Positions 10,243-21,712 of a stretch of DNA of 64,000 nt are shown piece by piece. The stretch comes from Adiantum capillus-veneris (lineage: Eukaryota > Streptophyta > Polypodiopsida > Polypodiales > Pteridaceae). The notes below the pieces were generated by a model. That model had not been told where the DNA came from and did not search any database. It saw nothing but the letters and a program-made list of their open reading frames with translations. The translations under genes and the position numbers were made by a program. The DNA lies in the NCBI GenBank assembly GCA_014529385.2, contig CM043942.1:35447469-35511468 (forward strand). The letters run 5' to 3'. The first letter of the stretch is position 1. Each line of letters starts with the position of its first letter.

Positions 10243-10853
10243 TTATGGTTGCGTAGGGAACACGGTGTCTGTAATCTGGATCTTCCTAGGTGCTGGTTCT
10301 AGATCCCTTTGGGTATCTTCTACCAAAATCCTTAATTGCTTGACTCGCTCAATCTCCTCTGTAGGGTTTGGGTAAGTTCCTATCTTCTTTTTGGATCCTG
10401 GCCATTGTGGCTCATGAAGATCTTCCTTGTTGGTTTCTATGTTAGTGGTCGTTTTGGTCTCCATGGTTTCACTTGAATCAGAATCTTCTTCAGCGTCGTT
10501 CATATATACGGGGTCATCACCAGTCCCTATGTTGGTCTTTGAACTGGGGTCTGACTTCGTTGCTTTTTGCGATCTCCTTCTTCGTGTTTTCTTATTTTTC
10601 TGAGATTGGAAATTGATGCCGTGTCTCTTTCCTCAAGAATTTAATTTTGTTTTTGGAGCATCGATCGTGTGAGTACGTTTACTGGTACCAAGAGTGTACT
10701 TGGTGATGGCTCCTCGGTAACTTCAATCAAGTTTAATGGCGTGATCTTCTGTGCATTTGGATTATTTGGATATTGGGCAATCAAATGATCTATGCCACAT
10801 CGATTACACATGAGTATCGGCATTGTAGACGTGCTCGCTTGATTGGTTTGCAT
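10243..10853 (-). pseudogene. Gypsy-A nucleocapsid zinc knuckle and gag-pro linker
   Basis: Two frames (10641-10853 and 10243-10503) with broken sequence between. A CX2CX4H knuckle (CNRCGIDHLIAQYP) has lost its last Cys to Tyr. Another knuckle (CYECGGPHRVAECP) is readable just upstream near 10875-10915. The linker contains a Thr/Asn-rich acidic stretch. The two-knuckle arrangement supports a nucleocapsid domain for packaging element RNA. Confidence 0.7.
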
Positions 10854-10891
10854 TAGTGTGGCGTTCTTTTGTAGCCTAATAGGACACTCGG

Positions 10892-11991
10892 CTACACGAT
10901 GTGGACCTCCACACTCATAGCATTGAAGAGGTGGTCTCTTAGCAGTGTAGTTGATATTTTGGCCTCCCTTAGGGTTCTATACCAATCCCCAGCCTTTCCA
11001 CTTAAGGTTAGGCTTAAAGCATTGCTCTTATGTAGGTCATTGTGTTCTCCTAAAGAATTGCATATTTGTTCAAACACTTCAATATGCTTTCTCACATCCC
11101 CGTCTCCACGAAATTTTTGTGTGATCTTGGCTATTTGTACTGCCTTACTTCTAGGTTCTCTATCAGGTGTGTTACGCATATTCTCAGCAATAGATCGACC
11201 AATAGCTTGAGCAAATGTTGGCAAGTCACCTAAGTGAGCAGGAACCATGGGTGAAGCCGCGTCAGAGACTACATGTGGAGTAGGTATTGGCATTGGGCTT
11301 GGCGCATAGGAAGCCCTTGGGTTCCACGTTGGGTACGATGTTGTGCCATGTGGTGGTCCATAGTTCATATGAGTGGCCCTAGGCATAGCAGACGTCGGAT
11401 GTGACATGCTAATGCTAGCCGGTATAGTCCCATGGAAATAAGAACTTGTGTATTGTGGTTGTGGAGCATAGGTAGTTGAAACAATGGGAGGGGTAGGGAC
11501 TACATGAGTACGTGGACCCATAGGTGCATACGATTGGTACGCACTTGTAGGTACTATTGTAGGCATTGAGCTTCCATGTAGTGGTGCTTTACTAACAAAC
11601 GAGGTCCATGGTGTGTTTCTTGGCATGCCCATCATTGGGGTAGGCATGGTATCCGTGGTGTCATCCAAGGAAAGATGAGCTAGACTTTGAAAAGTAAAGC
11701 TATCACTTGTGGGCTCAGATTGCATTGAGACCCCTAGCAAAACAACATATGGGGAATCGATGGGACTCACTGGGGGAGTCTCCATTTGTGATAGAGTGGG
11801 TTGTTTCCCTTTGCTCTGTCTAAAAATTGCATAGGACCCATCGAAGGTATGTTCATTCCTCGATTTTGCCTCTTGGACTGGATAATCCTATGGATGACAT
11901 TGCAGATCATGTGTTGTTGTTCCTCTAGACTAGTGGCACTAGATGTGGATTGTACAACTTCTAACCAACCCACATGGTATGTGTAGCCCAT
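10892..11991 (-). pseudogene. Gypsy-A gag, part downstream of the Copia-C insertion
   Basis: Two overlapping frames. The 297-codon frame (10892-11785) has a long Pro/Thr/Ser/Met-rich segment (residues 1-180) and then a gag-like helical part with FRGDGDVRKHIEVFEQIC and SLTLSGKAGDWYRTL. The 74-codon frame (11767-11991) lies just upstream. The protein assembles the virus-like particle. The upstream end is cut at 11998 by Copia-C. The same reading continues on the far side at 17403, in frame if one copy of TATAG is removed. Confidence 0.75.
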
Positions 11992-11992
11992 G

Positions 11993-11997
11993 TATAG
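11993..11997. other. Copia-C target duplication, left copy (TATAG)
   Basis: TATAG immediately precedes the LTR start TGTTAAG and is repeated at 17398-17402 right after the 3' LTR end CTAACA. This is the five-base duplication expected for a copia insertion. Confidence 0.9.
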
Positions 11998-12753
11998 TGT
12001 TAAGTATGGAGTCTGATTTACCCTTGTAATTTTCTGTGGTAAAAGCGCACATTTGTAAGGCCCCCATTATGAGGAGAAGCCATCGTGCGTGAAGGAAAAT
12101 CACTCACCGGAAACCAAAATTTTCACGGACAAGAATCAGGGGCAACTTTAAAGGCTTCGGGGGCGAAGGCCCCCGAGACTTTTTTTTCGACGGAATATTC
12201 TTTTTCGCCGGAATATTATGGCCGGCCGGCGGCCGGAAAGTGGTCGGAAAACAACCGGTCGGTTGGCCGGTGGTCGGAAGTCAATGGCCGGTGGCCGAAT
12301 TCAAAAGCGGACTTGTCTTCTCAAGGGCGGCCACACATGGGCGGATTGGAGGGTCCGATTTGGACTTATTCGCACAAGGGCGGCTACACATGGCTGTCTC
12401 TCATAAGAGAGGGCAACCCTTTTGGCCTATAAAAGGAGGCCATTTCTACACACATTTCATAGTGTGAAGTTGATGCAACAAGGTGAGTGTGAGGTGGTGA
12501 GAGTGAAGCAAGGCGGGAGCTCCATTAAGGGTATAATCCCTTTGTAAACTACTTCTTGTTTTGAAGTACTAAAGCCATTGAGTGGCTGCTTTCTCGTGGA
12601 CGTAGCCCACATTGGGTGAACCACGTATATCGTGTGTACTCTCTCTCTCTCTCTCTCTACTCTATAACCTCGTGTATATAAATCTGTCTCTCTCCATTAA
12701 GTAATCTACTCAATTATCTATTTAGCTACGTCAAGTAGGAGTTGGATGCTACA
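11998..12753 (+). repeat. Copia-C 5' LTR
   Basis: Starts TGTTAAGTATGGAG and matches the 3' LTR through CTACGTC at 12732. It contains about 115 and 21 bases that are absent from the 3' LTR (roughly 12131-12250 and 12270-12292, rich in GGCCGG). A TATA-like TATAAAAGG at 12429-12437 is a probable promoter, and a CT tract lies at 12640-12658. The 3' edge is uncertain because the two LTRs end differently. An end at GCTACA (12753) or one closer to the primer site are both possible. Confidence 0.85.
12427..12440 (+). promoter_or_regulatory. Copia-C LTR TATA box
   Basis: CCTATAAAAGGAGG in the 5' LTR, repeated at 17080-17093 in the 3' LTR. The spacing from the LTR start (about 430 bases) and to the LTR end suits a retrotransposon promoter. 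Confidence 0.65.
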
Positions 12754-12851
12754 TCTCTAATAAGAGAGGATCTGCCAGTTTCTATCAGAGCAAGGTTTGC
12801 TCGTAGCTAAATTATCTCAAGGAAAGGATTCCTTGAATTGAGTGGGAGTTA

Positions 12852-15800
12852 TGGCGGAGGAAGGGAAGCTCAAGATTGAGAATTCAACGGCAAAAACTAC
12901 CAACATTGGAAGATGCAGATTGAAGACTATCTCTACCAGAAGGACCTCTATTTGCCACTAGGTGGTCTTACGAAGAAGCCCGCAACAATGGCAGATGAAG
13001 CATGGATTGTCCTTGATCGAAAGGCACTGGGAACAATCCGGTTAAGCTTGGCGTCAACGGTGGCCTTCAATGTTTCGGAGATGAAGACCACGGAGGACTT
13101 GATGAAGTCACTTGACGACTTCTACGAGAAACCATCGGCATCCAATAAGGTATTTCTTATGAAGCGCTTGTTCATACTAAAGATGGCGGAGAATGGTTCA
13201 GTTGCAGAACACCTAAATGACTTTAACACAAACATAAGTCAACTTCGATCAGTGAAAATCAATTTCGATGACGAAGTGCGAGCTCTCCTTATACTATCAT
13301 CTCTACCGGATAGTTGGGACAGCCTTGTGATGGCTGTAAGTAATTCTATCTCTGGCACAAATACTCTTAAGTTTGATGATGTTGTGGGTGTTCTCCTAAG
13401 CGAGGAAATGCGAAGGAGAAGCACAGGAGAATCATCAAGTGCTGCACTATCAGTGGAAACAAGAGGAAGGCTTAAGGAGAGGTTCAAAAACCAAAAGGGT
13501 CGTGATCGCTCAAGGCAGAGCAAGTCACGCACAAAGTCAGTTCTTGAATGTTGGAACTGCGGTAAGAAGGGCCACGTCAAGAAGGATTGCTGGTCCAAGA
13601 AGAAGAAGGAGACAGAGTCTCAAGACAACAAGCCAACATCGGAGGCCAATGTGGCAGGTAAAGTAGAGCAAGATGCTCTAATTCTCTCATTAGACAATGT
13701 GTCTAATTCCTGGATAGTAGATTCCGGGGCTTCATTCCATGCGACACTACACAAGCAACATTTCCAAGACTACACCAAAGGTAATTTTGGATATGTATAC
13801 TTGGGAGATGATGAAGCTTGTGAGATTGTCGGCAAAGGTACAGTTTCTGTCAAAATTGCTAACGGAAATGAATGGAAGCTTAAAGATGTTAGGCATGTTC
13901 CTTCTCTTCGCAAAAATTTGATCTCTACAGGACAATTGGACGATGAAGGTCACAACATTGCATTCGGAAACAAACGGTGGAAGATCTCAAAGGGATCTTT
14001 GGTGGTTGCCAAGGGTGAAAAAGTCGGTACACTTTACTTGTGTACTGTTAGCACGCAACCTTCAGCTTGTGCAACAACTATAGAAGTTGACAGTGCGGTG
14101 TGGCATTACCGACTTGGGCATATGAGTGCCAAAGGAATGCAAATCCTTCAAACAAAGAAGCTTCTACCAGGTTTGAAAGAAGTGGACTTAGAAATCTGTG
14201 AAGATTGTGTTTATGGTAAACAAAAGAGGGTAAAATTTCAAAAATCAGGAAATGAAAGAAAAAATAAAAAACTTGAGTTGGTTCATTCTGATGTTTGGGG
14301 TCCTGCAAGTACACCATCACTTGGTGGCTCATTGTACTATGTAACATTCATAGACGATGCGACTAGAAAAACGTGGGTTTATGTCATGAAGAATAAATCC
14401 GATGTATTTTCCATATTTCAAAGGTGGAAAGCCTTTGTGGAGAATGAAACAGGTACCAAAGTTAAATGCCTCAGATCAGACAATGGAGGCGAATATTGCA
14501 GCCAAGCTTTTGAAAGCTTTTGTGCTAGCAATGGCATTCGGAGGCAAAGGACAACCCCAAGGACACCTCAACAAAATGAGATTTCGGAAAGGATGAATAG
14601 GACAATCATGGAACGAGCACGAAGCATGCGGCTACATGCAGGCCTACCGCTTGAGCTTTGGGCGGAAGCTATAAGTACGTCTGTGTACTTAATCAATCGG
14701 TCACCCTCAACGGCATTGGATGGGGGAGTTCCAGAAGAGGCATGGACAGGTAAACCGGTGAATTATGCATTTCTCAAAGTGTTTGGGTGTGAGGCTTTCA
14801 TGCACATAGATAGAAGCCTAAGATCAAAGTTAGATGCAAAGTCCAAAAAGTGTTTCTTCATTGGCTATGGAGAAGGAGACTTTGGGTATCGCCTATGGAA
14901 TCTTGAAGATGGTAAAATCTTAAGGAGTAGGGATGTAATTTTTAACGAACAAAATATGTACAAAGATTACTTGGAAAGAAAACAAACAAAAGAAACAGGT
15001 GATGAGTACATGGAGCTTGAGGACGGTGAAGACTCAAGGACTGCAAACGGTGACAATGTGCAACAACGTCAAACAAATGAGGAGCCTCAACCTATTCCCC
15101 GAAGATCTACAAGAGCAAGTAGACCTCCAGAAAGGTTTGTTCCTTCCTTCAACCATCTCTTGATCTCAGATTCTGGAGAGCCGAAATCATATGAAGAAGC
15201 TATGCAACATGAATCCAAAGAAGAATGGACGAAGAGCATGCAAGTGGAGATGGACTCACTACATCGCAACCAAATATGGGAGTTGGTTGAGTTGCCTAAA
15301 GGTAAGCGGGCACTTCAAAACAAATGGGTATACAAGCTAAAGGAAGAAGAAGGTGGGAAGAAAAGGTACAAGTCTAGGCTTGTGGTAAAAGGTTTTTCTC
15401 AAAAGAAAGGTATTGACTTCAATGAAATATTTTCTCCTGTTGTAAAAATGAACTCAATTAGGCTTGTCTTAAGCCTTGTGGCTGCTCATGATCTAAATCT
15501 CGAGCAAATGGATGTAAATACGGCATTCCCTCACGGTGACTTAGAGGAGGAAATCTACATGCTTCAACCAAAGGGGTATGAAGTAAAAGGTAAGGAGAAA
15601 ATGGTTTGCAGATTAATGAAGAGCTTGTATGGTTTAAAGCAAGCATCAAGACAATGGTACTTGAAGTTTGATCGATGGATGTTGGATCATGGATTCACAA
15701 GATGCAACTCGGATCACTGCGTCTACATGGAGAATTTGGGAGATGGGAAATTCATCATCCTAATGTTGTATGTTGATGACATGTTGATTGCAAGTGCTAA

Positions 15801-16731
15801 CATGCAGGACATCAAAGACCTAAAAGAGGAGCTGTCCAAATCTTTTTCAATGAAAGATTTAGGTGCTGCAAAGAGGATACTTGGTATGAAAATATCAAGG
15901 GACAGGACGAAGAAGACAATAAAGCTATCTCAAGAAGATTACATCAAGAAGGTACTAGAAAGGTTTGCAATGCAAAATGCAAAACCAGTTTCTACACCTT
16001 TGGCTGGTCATTTTAAACTAACGAAGGATATGTGTCCAAAGACACAAAAGGAGATAGCCTATATGTCTAAAGTTCCATATGCTGCAGCGGTAGGTTCTCT
16101 AATGTATGCTATGGTCTGGACAAGGCCAGACATTGCACATGCAGTGGGAGTTGTGAGTAGGTTCATGGACAACCCAGGTAAAGAGCATTGGCAAGCTGTG
16201 AAGTGGATACTTAGGTATCCACAAGGGACAACAATAAATGCTTTGTATTTTGGAGGAACTGATATTTTTCTAGAAGGGTATGCTGATGCAGATATGGCAG
16301 GTGACAAAGATACTCGAAGGAGCACTATTGGCTATGTGTTCACGGTTGGAGGCACAGCAGTAAGCTGGACTTCAAAGCTGCAGAAAGTGGTTTCACTTTC
16401 TACCACGGAAGCAGAGTATGTAGTAATGACGGAGGCAAGCAAAGAAATTCTGTGGCTTCACAGATTCTTAGAAGAGCTTGGATTCAAACAAGACAATTGT
16501 GTCTTGTACAGTGATAGCCAAAGCGCTATCCATATTGCCAAGAACTCAACCTTTCATTCAAGGACAAAGCACATTGAGGTGAGATATCACTTCATACGCA
16601 CTCTTTTGGAAGAGGGACAACTAAAGCTAGGAAAGGTGCATACAAGTGAAAATCCTGCAGACATGTTTACAAAGGTGGTTAACAAGGAGAAGTTGAGCTT
16701 TTCCTCATCTTCAATCGGCATTCAAGGATAA
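12852..16731 (+). CDS. Copia-C gag-pol polyprotein (one early frameshift)
   Basis: Open from the ATG at 12913 for 1272 codons. The family start is likely the ATG at 12852, with one base missing near 12880 that breaks the first ten or so codons, so the true start lies in another frame. With numbering from 12913: gag residues 1-200, zinc knuckle CWNCGKKGHVKKDC at about 212, protease VDSGASFH with Asp 270, GAG-pre-integrase WHYRLGHM at about 397, integrase with SDNGGEY at about 522 and SERMNR at about 558, RT with YVDD (Asp 955), RNase H with YADADMAGD at about 1123 and YSDSQSA at about 1199. All catalytic residues are visible. Integrase has PQQNEISER where PQQNG is usual, and RT has TAFPHGD where TAFLHGD is usual. 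Similar to Tork/Tnt1-type copia elements. Confidence 0.93.
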
Positions 16732-16780
16732 GAAGCCAGAATGGAAAGCAGTCACAGGTTTGGTTTGGAGATCAGTCTCC

Positions 16781-16791
16781 AAGTGGGAGAT
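16781..16791 (+). other. Copia-C polypurine tract
   Basis: AAGTGGGAGAT directly precedes the 3' LTR start TGTTAAG at 16792. It is the expected plus-strand primer. Confidence 0.85.
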
Positions 16792-17397
16792 TGTTAAGTA
16801 TTGAGCCCGATTTACCCTTGTAATTTTCTGTGGTAAAAGCGCACATTTGTAAGGCCCCCATTATGAGGAGAAGCCATCGTGCGTGAAGGAAAATCACTCA
16901 CCGGAAACCAAAATTTTCATGGAAAACAACCGGTCGGTTGGCCGGTGGCCGAATTCAAAAGCGGACTTGTCTTCTCAAGGGCGGCCACACATGGACGGAT
17001 TGGAGGGTCCGATTTGGACTTATTCGCACAAGGGCGGCTACACATGGTCGTCTCTCATAAGAGAGGGCAGCCCTTTTGGCCTATAAAAGGAGGCCATTTC
17101 TACACACATTTCATAGTGTGAAGTTGATGCAACAAGGTGAGTGTGAGGTGGTGAGAGTGAAGCAAGGCGAGAGCTCCATTAAGGGTATAATCCCTTTGTA
17201 AACTACTTCTTGTTTTGAAGTACTAAAGCCATTGAGTGGCTGCTTTCCCGTGGACGTAGCCCACATTGGGTGAACCACGTATATCGTGTGTACTCTCTCT
17301 CTCTCTCTCTACTCTATAATCTCGTGTATATAAATCTGTCTCTCTCCATTAAGTAATCTACTCAATTATCTATTTAGCTACGTCTTATTTCCTAACA
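16792..17397 (+). repeat. Copia-C 3' LTR
   Basis: 606 bases, from TGTTAAGTATTGAG to CTAACA, so the ends are inverted (TGTTA...TAACA). Matches the 5' LTR except for two deletions and a different last 13 bases. Followed directly by TATAG. Confidence 0.92.
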
Positions 17398-17402
17398 TAT
17401 AG

Positions 17403-17906
17403 GTCGGTCAAAGTCTCCGTGTGTAGGTCATATTCCCAATTTTCATTGAGAAATACCCCGTCCAAACTTGGTGTACTAGAGGGTTGCCGTGAGGTGGATG
17501 CAATGTTGCTTCCCGTGTTTTGACTTTTAGTCACCGCTACCTTAGAGGCGACTTTGGAAGGTGGTAGCTCGGTAGGGCGCTCATTAAATGAGGTAGGTAG
17601 AATGTCCACGTGGACACTCTGAGGGAGTGTGGGGTCTACAGGAGATGTGAATGGTGATTCTACTTCCCCACCCCCTTCGTTTACTTCACTAGCCGTAGGT
17701 TCAGAGCGCGTAGCTCTACTAAAAGTTTCCATCAAACGGCTAAAAACACTAGTTCCAGGTTGTTGGGCCCAGCTAGGTACGGTTTCATTTTTTCCCCTAG
17801 GGCTTTGTGTAAGATGCTCTTCCATAATATCGTCGTCAGAGGAAGAGTCGCTAGCCGCTATATTTGGGTCTTGGGTTGCACTACCTTGGGTCCCCGCCAA
17901 GGGCAT
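17403..17906 (-). pseudogene. Gypsy-A gag N-terminal part, upstream of the Copia-C insertion
   Basis: About 168 codons from an ATG at 17906, cut by Copia-C at 17402. The sequence is acidic and rich in Ser, Thr and Pro, with no recognised fold. The frame aligns with that of 11767-11991 across the insertion once one target copy is discounted, which shows that both belong to one gene. The ATG is the first in the frame and lies about 820 bases downstream of the 5' LTR. Confidence 0.7.
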
Positions 17907-18724
17907 AGACCCTAGCGTGGAAGGATAGTGAGTACCCCCGTAAATCGAAGCAGTAGCTAGTTATTCAGACTCTAGCACATGACCAGAGCGTAGATACATG
18001 TGCTTTGGGCGCCCTACAAGTGTCGGCAAGTACCCTCAAAGGTTACTTGCTTTGTTTTGTGGGTGTTTTGCACCCCGTTTTCTACTTGATTTTTTCTTGT
18101 TTTTGATGTTTTTTGAGGTTCGAAAAATGGATTGGGACGTGTGATAGCTCGAAACGAGCGTATCAGTTAGGAGATCTAGGTGCACTTTACAGAACACTGT
18201 TTGACTATCGAAAGCTCCCAAAGTCCCTAAAACAGTCAATTTCTCCTAGTTTCTACTTGGGCACATGGCTTAAAATAGAAAGTTGAAGGGTGACTTGTGG
18301 AGGGAAAGGTGAAGGCTTTGCCCCACATGCTTTCTCCTTTCACTTGAGCACTAGCCTATATATAGTGAATAGCATATACCTTATATCATAAGACTAAGAC
18401 CAAGCCCAAGCCCAAGTTGAAGCTCAAGCTCATCAAATGATCCCGATCAAACTTAAAATATTCCCCCCCGCCAAGAAATCAAATTTATTTTTTAGCCATT
18501 GCATTTTTTATGTTTTCTGTCATTTTTGTTTTTTATTTTCTGTTTTTCTGTGCAGAAAACGATATATTCTCTGTTTTTGTGCAGAAAACGAAATGGACTA
18601 GTTATGTAGAGAACGAAATGAACTAGCTGTGCAGAAAATGAAATGAACAAATATTCTTTATTTTTGTGCAGAAAACGAAATGAGCTAACCCACGACACAG
18701 CACAACCTTCCTACTTAAGCTTGG
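17907..18724 (-). other. Gypsy-A 5' leader, no gene recognised
   Basis: Non-coding stretch between the 5' LTR and gag. A possible tRNA-primer-like GGGCGCC element occurs at about 18007-18013, but no convincing primer site abuts the LTR. Three diverged copies of a TGTGCAGAAAACGAAATG motif occur at about 18550-18680. Confidence 0.5.
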
Positions 18725-18997
18725 TGTCTCCACAAGGCAGCACAGAGTGCTTCCCGGAGCTTGGGACTTTTCGAGCACCGTGTGCGAGCCACGAAGGCTG
18801 CAAGCACACAACTAGCAGACCTAGCAAGCTCACAGAGAACAGGGGTGTGTCACTCACCTCCCTACGCTTGTCGCCGTGAAGGATTCCTCACCGCGAAGAA
18901 GAGGGAGCCGCCGCCGTACTGTGCTCAACCGCCTCGCCGCCGCAGGTGCCGTTGCAATGCTCGATCACACACACACACTCTCTCCCTCTCTCCCTCA

Positions 18998-19078
<81 letters not shown>

Positions 19079-19379
19079 CTGTTGAGCACACAATGGAGAT
19101 GGGGATGGAGATAGGGCAAGAGCACTTCTTCTATTGCACACTAAGAGAATAGGTCAATTTTAGGTTTATGTGACTTTTATATGAGCTCGCCCCATTCACA
19201 TTTGGGCGCCCATGCTTAGCCAACTAACCCTTGCGTGTTCCAGTTATAGTGCACCTCTCATCGGCGATCACTCTACCCTTTTCCTATTGGATCGACAAGC
19301 TCGGTGCCTGACTCTACTAAATAAATAATACGGCGTCCGTCGTAGGCGATAGGGTGTCTGTGAGCCACGAGGATTAACA
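18725..19379 (-). repeat. Gypsy-A 5' LTR
   Basis: Matches the LTR at 1813-2436, with a longer AC tract (18999-19078 compared with 2087-2136). Ends TTAACA at 19379, after which the solo LTR sequence resumes. The inner edge near 18725 is approximate. Confidence 0.8.
18999..19078. repeat. AC microsatellite in Gypsy-A 5' LTR
   Basis: About 37 AC units. The other LTR has about 25, so the array has changed length since insertion. Frames across it are low complexity. Confidence 0.9.
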
Positions 19380-20124
19380 AGAGGGGGCTGATTTTTCAAA
19401 GGCATTAGTGCATACACACTCACATTGGTCCATGTGTGGAGTAAGAAGACCCTCTCTCTCCTTCTCAAGCTTTAATGGAAAGCTTATCACCTATTCCAAG
19501 ATTGTGAGAAGGGAGGTCTACACCAACAACTCTTGTCTTTGTGATGCAAATCCAACCAAGAGCCAAGATTCAATGGATGCTCATCTCCTCTACCATGCTA
19601 ATTACTAAGCTAAGCTATGCTAATATGAGTGATTATGTGAGGAGATGTACATCTTTCTCATAAGACTACTCCTTCTTCCTCTCAATCTACTCTCATACCC
19701 CACTAGATCTCACCATCTTCGAAAATGTGTGAGGTCTTGGGTTTGAGACCGTGAGGGAATTGATGTGTTGAATAAGTGTTTTGCTTAGTGCTTGAAGTTT
19801 CCATCTTCATTGCACTAGCTAGTAATCAAGGAACAGAAAGAATTGTAGTGTAAAATGTCTCTCTTGATGGGAGAAACCATAATACAAAGCCTTTTGGAGG
19901 GGGGACCGGCTCCATGTAAATCCGGTCCTCAATTGTTGTAAATAGCTTAATTTCTCTCTCTTTTGAAGTATTGTTCATGCTATCTAACTAGATGTTATAC
20001 TTTTTGTTGCTCTCTCCACCCAAGCACTCTTTTTATTCTCAGTAGGAATCAATTCTAATGAAATGCTCACTATGTTCATGCCATTTTCCGCTACACACAA
20101 GTTACTAGGCCATTAAATGTTACG
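19380..20124 (+). repeat. Solo LTR (family B), right part
   Basis: Aligns with the second half of the Gypsy-B LTR (about 48775-49494): shared CTACACCAACA, GCAAATCCAACCAAGAGCCA, GTGTGAGGTCTTGGG and GGAGGGGGGACCG...CTCCA blocks in the same order. It ends near TGTTACG at 20124, compared with CCATTACA in Gypsy-B, and is followed by GCACT (20125-20129), identical to 951-955. Confidence 0.85.
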
Positions 20125-20741
20125 GCACTTGAAAGGAAGATCCTTGTGATTCTCTATCTGTTCAGAACCTATAATGATCTTTAAAGCATTAATTTTACTA
20201 TTAGTTTCACAGATAGAATAATAGCCTAACTCGGTGGAATCAAGGTAGAGAGCATCCAAGTATCCTAACTCTACTCGTATTTGCAATAGGCATAGGTTAC
20301 AAAAACATTGATTATGATCATTCTGAATTCTCACAAACTCCAAGTGATCCAAGTGCGATCCAAGTTTGGCACTATAGTAAGGCACAAACTCCTAGTGATC
20401 CAAGTCATAGATGTGCGATCCAAGTTTGGCACTATAGTAAGGCACAAAAAGAGACTTCGAACAATGCTTTGATAGAAGTAAGCGTTCTCCTTTGGAGAGT
20501 AATGGAACATTATATGATTCAATACTATCTCCATTGCTTTAAATCCATGACCAAACCATTCAACAGACCCTAGGTGCCATAATGTTCCCAATGTATTAAA
20601 AAATAGGAGACAATATAAGTTTAATTGTTGTAGGACTCCTCCCACAAAAGTATCCTATTCTAAAGCAAAACTTGACATTAAAATCCGTATCTTTAGATAA
20701 GTGCTCAAAGCATTAGAGAACATTATCTCTCTCTCCCTCCC

Positions 20742-20742
<1 letters not shown>

Positions 20743-20815
<73 letters not shown>

Positions 20816-20819
20816 CTAT
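20743..20819. repeat. Compound C, CT, TATC tract
   Basis: About 32 C residues, then about 12 CT units, then about five TATC units. Pure pyrimidine over the first 55 bases. Confidence 0.95.
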
Positions 20820-21095
20820 GTGTCTTTTTATATATTTATATCTTTCTTTTTTCCATCGTCTGGGACTAAGAAAATTGGAGAGACCTTTGAGATCTCTAGG
20901 GTGTGAGAGTAAGCACCAGTATCTGGCACCTCTTTCTCACCAAAATTATATCCGAGAGATTATTGAGACCTCGTTGGTGTTAGAGAGTAAGTGGAGGAGA
21001 GTAGCATAATCGTTCTACCACCCAAGAGAGGCATAATGGATCTTTGATTCTATTTGGAGTATTAGAGTTTGATACTTCACTCGTATTGGATCAAC

Positions 21096-21109
21096 GGGGG
21101 GGGGGGGGG

Positions 21110-21178
<69 letters not shown>
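21096..21178. repeat. Compound G, AG tract
   Basis: About 17 G residues followed by about 33 AG units. Pure purine over 82 bases. Confidence 0.95.
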
Positions 21179-21183
<5 letters not shown>

Positions 21184-21712
21184 GTGTACAAATATGAAGA
21201 GGATATTGGTATATCCATTTAGTTACACATGTACTTCTATCTATCTAGCCCTTTCTGAAATCTCTCTCTTGGTTTCACGGGTTCTCTATCTATGGGGGTG
21301 TAGCCTTTTAGTGATCCAAGCATGGTAAATTGGTTATCCTAGTTTGTTTTGAACTATATGTATGCGTATTTCCATGTGCGATTAATTTTTGTAACATTCA
21401 AGTGTGGCCTTCCTTTAGTATTCCACATTATTAAGTTTAAAAATCTAGAGTTGTCAAATGGATCTTCGGATCTCTTGGGAATTGTGTGTGCAATTCCTGC
21501 TGCCATATAGAATGATGATTTTAGTTGTTAGAGTTTTCTAGAGTATCATGTATTGAGGTGAAGACTCATTAACAATGTCTTTAGAGATCCTTAATGATAT
21601 AAAAACTATAAAGCCTAATACATCTTCTACATATGTTGGATTGTTCTTGGATTTTAAGTTCAACCCCAAGTAACATGATCAGTAGAACACCCATGTGTAG
21701 TAGATTAATTAT

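Larger units (their letters stand above)
11998..17397 (+). mobile_element. Copia-C: nearly complete Ty1/copia element
   Basis: LTRs at 11998-12753 and 16792-17397, flanked by TATAG on both sides. The internal order gag, PR, IN, RT, RNase H is that of Ty1/copia. A degenerate Met-tRNA primer site (CTATCAGAGC) is at 12782-12791, and a polypurine tract AAGTGGGAGA is at 16781-16790. The polyprotein is open over 1272 codons. It inserted into Gypsy-A gag in the opposite orientation. The LTRs differ by two deletions in the 3' copy and roughly ten substitutions by eye. Confidence 0.95.
1813..19379 (-). mobile_element. Gypsy-A: decayed Ty3/gypsy element, split by Copia-C
   Basis: Direct repeats at about 1813-2436 and 18725-19379 flank a minus-strand series of gag, protease, RT, RNase H and integrase, read from high to low coordinates. 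The order PR-RT-RH-IN identifies Ty3/gypsy. The RT has FLDGYSGYNQ and FLDD, and no chromodomain follows integrase, so it belongs with the non-chromoviral (Tat/Athila-like) plant lineages. The polypurine tract is next to the left LTR at 2437-2453. Without Copia-C the element is about 12.2 kb. Many frames are broken. The flanking bases AGAAG (1808-1812) and AGAGG (19380-19384) may be a mutated target duplication. The solo LTR resumes exactly at these edges. Confidence 0.88.
20130..21712. other. Unannotated DNA with tandem and homopurine repeats
   Basis: No gene supported. It holds a 60-base tandem duplication (20353-20388 and 20413-20448 are the clearest matching parts), a C/CT/TATC tract (20743-20819) and a G/AG tract (21096-21178). 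Frames through the tracts are artefacts. Confidence 0.6.

Noticed and set aside
18003-18035. tRNA primer-like site (GGGCGCC) in the Gypsy-A leader
   Set aside because: It resembles a Met/Asp primer only in the plus direction, whereas Gypsy-A lies on the minus strand, and it is not next to the LTR edge.
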